From the NCBI GenBank assembly GCA_049514955.1, contig JBEKUO010000312.1, forward strand, positions 1 to 8,311: a stretch of DNA of 8,311 bases. Direction: 5' to 3'. Below the pieces are notes generated by a model. That model was given only the letters and a program-made list of their open reading frames with translations, was not told the DNA's origin and did no database searches. Each line of letters opens with the position of its first letter. The stretch's first letter is position 1. The translations under genes and the position numbers were made by a program. This document shows positions 5,977 through 8,311 of the stretch, piece by piece. Source of the DNA: Bog-159 sp049514955 (GTDB lineage Bacteria > Acidobacteriota > Terriglobia > Bryobacterales > Bryobacteraceae).

Positions 5977-6669
5977 GTGCGCGCATTCCTCAAAATCCTG
6001 GCCGGCCTCCTGGCAGCCTATCTCCTGCTCTCCGCCGCCCTTTTCGCCATCATGATCCAGCCGCCCGAGCGCTTCGCCGGAATTATCGCCAAATTACCCG
6101 GACCGCTCTTCATGCTCCTGCCCTTCCCGCCGCTCTGGTCCGTCGCGCGAGCCGGCCACGTGAGCCCAGGCGACCTCGCCCCGGACTTCGATCTGCAGAC
6201 GCTCGACAAGACCGCCCGCGTGCGTCTGTCTTCCTTCCAGGGCCAGAAGCCCGTGGTGCTGATCTTCGGCAGCTACACTTGACCGCCCTTTCGCCGGGAG
6301 GTTCCCGCGCTCAACAAGATGTATGAGCAGTATAAGGATCGCGCCGCGTTCTACATCGTGTACATTTTGGAAGCACACGCCAGCGACGTCTGGCAAATGC
6401 CCTCCAACGTGAAGCAGAACATTATCATCGCCAGCCCGCGCAGCGCAGACGAGCGCACCGCCGTCGCGGATTCTTGCGTCCGCAACCTGCACATCGAAAT
6501 CCCCGCCCTGATAGACAATTTCCGCAACACCACCGAGGGGGCCTACACTGGCTGGCCCGACCGCCTGTATCTCATCGATCGCAACGGCCGCTTGGCATAC
6601 AAAAGCGGCCCGGGCCCATTCGGCTTTCACCCGCAGGAACTGGAAACCGCACTCCGGCGGCTGCTATAG
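5977..6669 (+). CDS. Iodothyronine deiodinase-like selenoprotein (TGA at codon 102 = selenocysteine)
   Basis: The frame opens at GTG 5977, meets TGA at 6280-6282, and continues without another stop to TAG at 6667-6669, giving 230 residues with Sec102. Both halves belong to one known fold. An N-terminal membrane anchor (about 4-27) is followed by GDLAPDFDLQTLD (65-77), KPVVLIFGSYT-Sec-PPF (91-105), YILEAHASDVW (129-139) and WPDRLYLIDRNGRLAYKSGP (193-212). This is the order and spacing of vertebrate deiodinases (FGSCT-Sec-PPF, YIxEAHxSDGW, ERLYxI...GxxxYxG), a thioredoxin/peroxiredoxin-like family; human DIO1 is about 249 residues with a similar anchor. Glu132 and His134 match the catalytic EAH motif. 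Tyr100 replaces the Cys or Ala found two residues before Sec, and Cys167 is the only cysteine. The role is probably a membrane-attached thiol/selenol redox or reductive dehalogenation reaction; real thyroid-hormone activity is not implied. It needs SelA, SelB, SelC and SelD, none in this window. Confidence 0.9.
6280..6309 (+). promoter_or_regulatory. Sec UGA codon plus bacterial SECIS-like hairpin
   Basis: UGA is at 6280-6282. CGC (6292-6294), a bulged C (6295) and GGGA (6296-6299) pair with UCCC (6303-6306) and GCG (6307-6309), leaving a GGU apical loop (6300-6302). Bacterial SECIS elements lie directly behind the UGA inside the coding region and carry a guanine at the start of a small apical loop. 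E. coli fdhF has AGGUCU in its loop 17 nt after its UGA; here AGGU begins 16 nt after. SelB would bind this loop. The bulged base is C rather than the U of fdhF. Confidence 0.75.
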
Positions 6670-6918
6670 GTAGCGTGGCGCACGCTTCAGCGCGGGGTGC
6701 CCTTTGGGCCGGGCGAACTTCAGTTCGCCGTCGCGGAGCGCGCGACAAAGGCTTCGACAAGACTCCCTCCAACGCCGTCTCGATGACCTTGACTTCTACG
6801 AAACAGAAGCTAGACCGGACGCATATGAGGAGGATTTTAGCGTAGCGCTTTTCGTCGCTCCCGCTCTGTTGTCCGACTCAGCGTTGTCGCGGACCTTCAA
6901 TCCCGCCTCAATGCGGCG
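6670..6918. other. Gene-free spacer with hairpin after the selenoprotein gene
   Basis: About 250 bp between convergent genes, with no supported coding frame. GGCGAAC (6712-6718) and GTTCGCC (6723-6729) form a perfect 7-bp stem with a TTCA loop, 43 nt after the selenoprotein stop. There is no T-run, so it is at best an atypical terminator for either gene. A smaller CGCTTCAGCG hairpin precedes it (about 6684-6693). The remainder shows nothing recognisable. Confidence 0.5.
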
Positions 6919-7302
6919 TTACTCGATCCGCTGAACCCATTGGCTCCGCCAGGCTGGCGCCTCGAAGGGATCCGCGAAATACTGTGTCTCGTGCACGACC
7001 TTACCGTTGCGGAACTCCATAATGCTCACTGTGTACGCTGGCCGCCCCTGGTAGGTGATTGTGTATTCCGTGATCCAGAGGTCGCCTTTTCCGAGAATTC
7101 GCTTGACGTTGAAACCCGCCGGCTTGCCTGGATGATGACTCCGCAAGGCCTGCAAATTGCTTCGCCCGAGGATTCGTTCGCCTGACTGAGGATAGTCACA
7201 AACGGCATCTTTATCGTAAATATCGTGTTCCGCGTTTGCATCGCCGGCCGCCGACGCGTGCCAGTGCTTATTCAGAGCTTCACGCATTTGTTCGTCTTGC
7301 AT
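6919..7302 (-). CDS. NTF2-like / SnoaL-like family protein
   Basis: A 127-residue protein from ATG 7302 (MQDEQMREALNKHWHASAAG). A GTG two codons upstream (7308) would overlap the preceding stop. The ATG is preferred because AGGTAGGTG in the end of the reductase gene lies about 4 nt before it. The pattern is that of the cone-shaped NTF2-like fold: an N-terminal helix (LNKHWHASAAGDANAEHDIY), DAVCDYPQSGERILGRSNLQ, and then strands GDLWITEYTITYQ, TVSIMEFRNGKVVHETQYF and the closing DPFEAP. This matches SnoaL-like nuclear transport factor 2 family proteins, which include small-molecule isomerases, hydrolases, cyclases and binding proteins; the substrate cannot be predicted. It lies 2 nt after the aldo/keto reductase stop, so cotranscription and coupling are likely. 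It probably acts in the cytoplasm. Confidence 0.87.
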   Translation of the reverse strand: MQDEQMREALNKHWHASAAGDANAEHDIYDKDAVCDYPQSGERILGRSNLQALRSHHPGKPAGFNVKRILGKGDLWITEYTITYQGRPAYTVSIMEFRNGKVVHETQYFADPFEAPAWRSQWVQRIE

Positions 7303-7304
7303 GA

Positions 7305-8243
7305 TCACCTACCTTGTGGAATGAAACCCGGGCTGCCGGTCTTCACTACTTCATTGAACCTCTGTCTAGTTTGAATTCGATTGATTTCATCAAGCGCGTC
7401 TTCCGGAAGAGCGGAGATGTTGAAATTCTCTCTCGCGCGGGCCGCAGTCCTGGGAGTCGTAAGCAAAGCCGTGCCACGCTGTACCGCCCAAGCCAACACC
7501 ACCTGTGCCGGCGTCTTGCCAACTCGAGCGGCAATTGCCGAAATGACTGGATCTTCGAGCGGCCCCGGCCTTAGTCCGTGACCCAATGGCGCAAAAGCCA
7601 AGAACACAACGTCCTTCTCCTTGCAGAATTCCAGAAGCTCCGTCTCCGGCAGATACGGATGTGCTTCGACCTGGACCACAGCAGGCTTGATTCTCGCAGA
7701 TTCGTAAATGGGCAACAGTTCGTTCAAGCCGATATCAGACAGTCCGATGGCCCGGCATCTGCCACTGTCCACGAGACTCTCCATCGCCCCCCAGGTCTCG
7801 AGCAAAGTCACGCCATGGTCGTAAAGGATATTGCCGTTTTGATCCCGCGGATCCTGCTCGTCCCCCGGTTGAAACGCAAATGGAGTGTGAATGAGATAGA
7901 GGTCCAGATAGTTGAGCCCGAGTCTGTCCAGACTCGCCTCGAAAGCCGGTTTGACCCGCTCGGGCCGATGATTGGAGTTCCACAACTTTGTGGTAACAAA
8001 GATGTCTTCACGCGCAATCCCTCCAGCGGCGAGTCCTGCCTGCAACGCCTCGCCCACCTCACGCTCGTTCCGATATCGTTCCGCACAATCGAAGTGTCGA
8101 AATCCAGCTTCCAGCGCGTCCCTGGTTGCACTTATCGTCGCGGCTGCATCGGGAATCAGGGTGCCAAAGCCGAGTACGGGAATATGGCCGGCTCCGTGGT
8201 TGAGCGGCATTCTTTTAGTCCGAAAATCGGAAGATTCGATCAT
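7305..8243 (-). CDS. Aldo/keto reductase
   Basis: A 312-residue NAD(P)H-dependent oxidoreductase of the AKR superfamily with the (alpha/beta)8 barrel motifs in order: VLGFGT (23-28), GFRHFDCAERYRNEREVGEA (47-66), VTTKLWN (83-89), LDLYLIHTP (113-121), RAIGLSDIGL (164-173), QVEAHPYL (191-198) and a C-terminal RARENFNI. The catalytic tetrad is visible as Asp52, Tyr57, Lys86 and His119, spaced as in known AKRs. Asp170 replaces the Asn common in the GxSN cofactor/carboxamide motif, and the usual Lys in the IPKS cofactor segment reads TPRT (263-266). Such enzymes reduce aldehydes and ketones to alcohols in the cytosol. The ATG at 8243 has GAGGTG 5 nt upstream (plus-strand 8249-8254). It is the first gene of a two-gene unit with the NTF2-like protein. 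The physiological substrate is unknown. Confidence 0.95.
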   Translation of the reverse strand: MIESSDFRTKRMPLNHGAGHIPVLGFGTLIPDAAATISATRDALEAGFRHFDCAERYRNEREVGEALQAGLAAGGIAREDIFVTTKLWNSNHRPERVKPAFEASLDRLGLNYLDLYLIHTPFAFQPGDEQDPRDQNGNILYDHGVTLLETWGAMESLVDSGRCRAIGLSDIGLNELLPIYESARIKPAVVQVEAHPYLPETELLEFCKEKDVVFLAFAPLGHGLRPGPLEDPVISAIAARVGKTPAQVVLAWAVQRGTALLTTPRTAARARENFNISALPEDALDEINRIQTRQRFNEVVKTGSPGFIPQGR

Positions 8244-8281
8244 GATGGCACCTCAGTAGTATCTCGCATCCAGGAACACGC

Positions 8282-8300
8282 CCGGATATCCGGAATTCCG
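8282..8300. promoter_or_regulatory. Overlapping palindromes upstream of the aldo/keto reductase
   Basis: CCGGATATCCGG (8282-8293) is a perfect 12-bp palindrome and overlaps CGGAATTCCG (8291-8300), a perfect 10-bp palindrome. They are 39-57 nt before the ATG at 8243, where a repressor or activator dimer could bind near the promoter. No regulator gene is visible in the window, so the operator role is a guess. Confidence 0.3.
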
Positions 8301-8311
8301 CCGCGGGACTT

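Noticed and set aside
6280..6282. TGA read as a nonsense mutation that makes the deiodinase-like gene a pseudogene
   Set aside because: It lies exactly at the family's Sec position, the downstream frame is intact with conserved motifs, and a SECIS-like hairpin follows.
6319..6669. Separate 116-residue protein starting at ATG 6319
   Set aside because: It is the C-terminal part of the selenoprotein in the same frame and has no ribosome-binding site of its own.

Overview
The window looks like part of a high-GC bacterial chromosome, most plausibly an Acidobacteriota member of the Solibacter/Bryobacter type. This is inference from gene content, hairpin-rich spacers and a selenoprotein family I associate with that group; no rRNA or marker gene is present to prove it. 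No mobile-element gene, CRISPR array or tRNA was seen.

Layout. Positions 1-222 (minus) hold the N-terminal part of a small membrane protein cut by the window edge. Positions 490-1020 (plus) encode a ClbS/DfsB-type (DUF1706, DinB-like fold) protein, bracketed by two diverged copies of a ~70 bp direct repeat (282-346 and 1161-1232). Positions 1311-1730 (minus) encode a four-helix membrane protein of unknown role. An ~810 bp stretch without a convincing gene follows (1731-2544), carrying hairpins and a duplicated REP-like element. Positions 2545-5577 form a compact plus-strand operon: an unknown single-pass membrane protein, the carbon-starvation family transporter CstA, and the tiny CstA partner YbdD/YjiX overlapping cstA by 4 nt. 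A convergent minus-strand coiled-coil protein follows (5591-5893).

The most notable locus is 5977-6669 (plus). It looks like a gene broken by TGA at codon 102, but reads as one 230-residue selenoprotein related to vertebrate iodothyronine deiodinases (active site GSYTUPPF, then YILEAHASD and DRLYLI). A bacterial SECIS-like hairpin with a GGU apical loop starts 9 nt after the TGA. A gene caller without Sec support would split or truncate it. After a gene-free spacer, a minus-strand pair encodes an aldo/keto reductase (8243-7305) and an NTF2/SnoaL-like protein (7302-6919), separated by 2 nt and probably cotranscribed.

The parts do not form one pathway. The coherent units are the cstA-ybdD uptake operon, the reductase/NTF2 pair and the stand-alone selenoprotein. 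Two plus-strand genes without a Shine-Dalgarno (2545 and 5977) share the same TGCTAACAT extended -10 box 7-12 nt before the start codon, suggesting leaderless or nearly leaderless transcripts.
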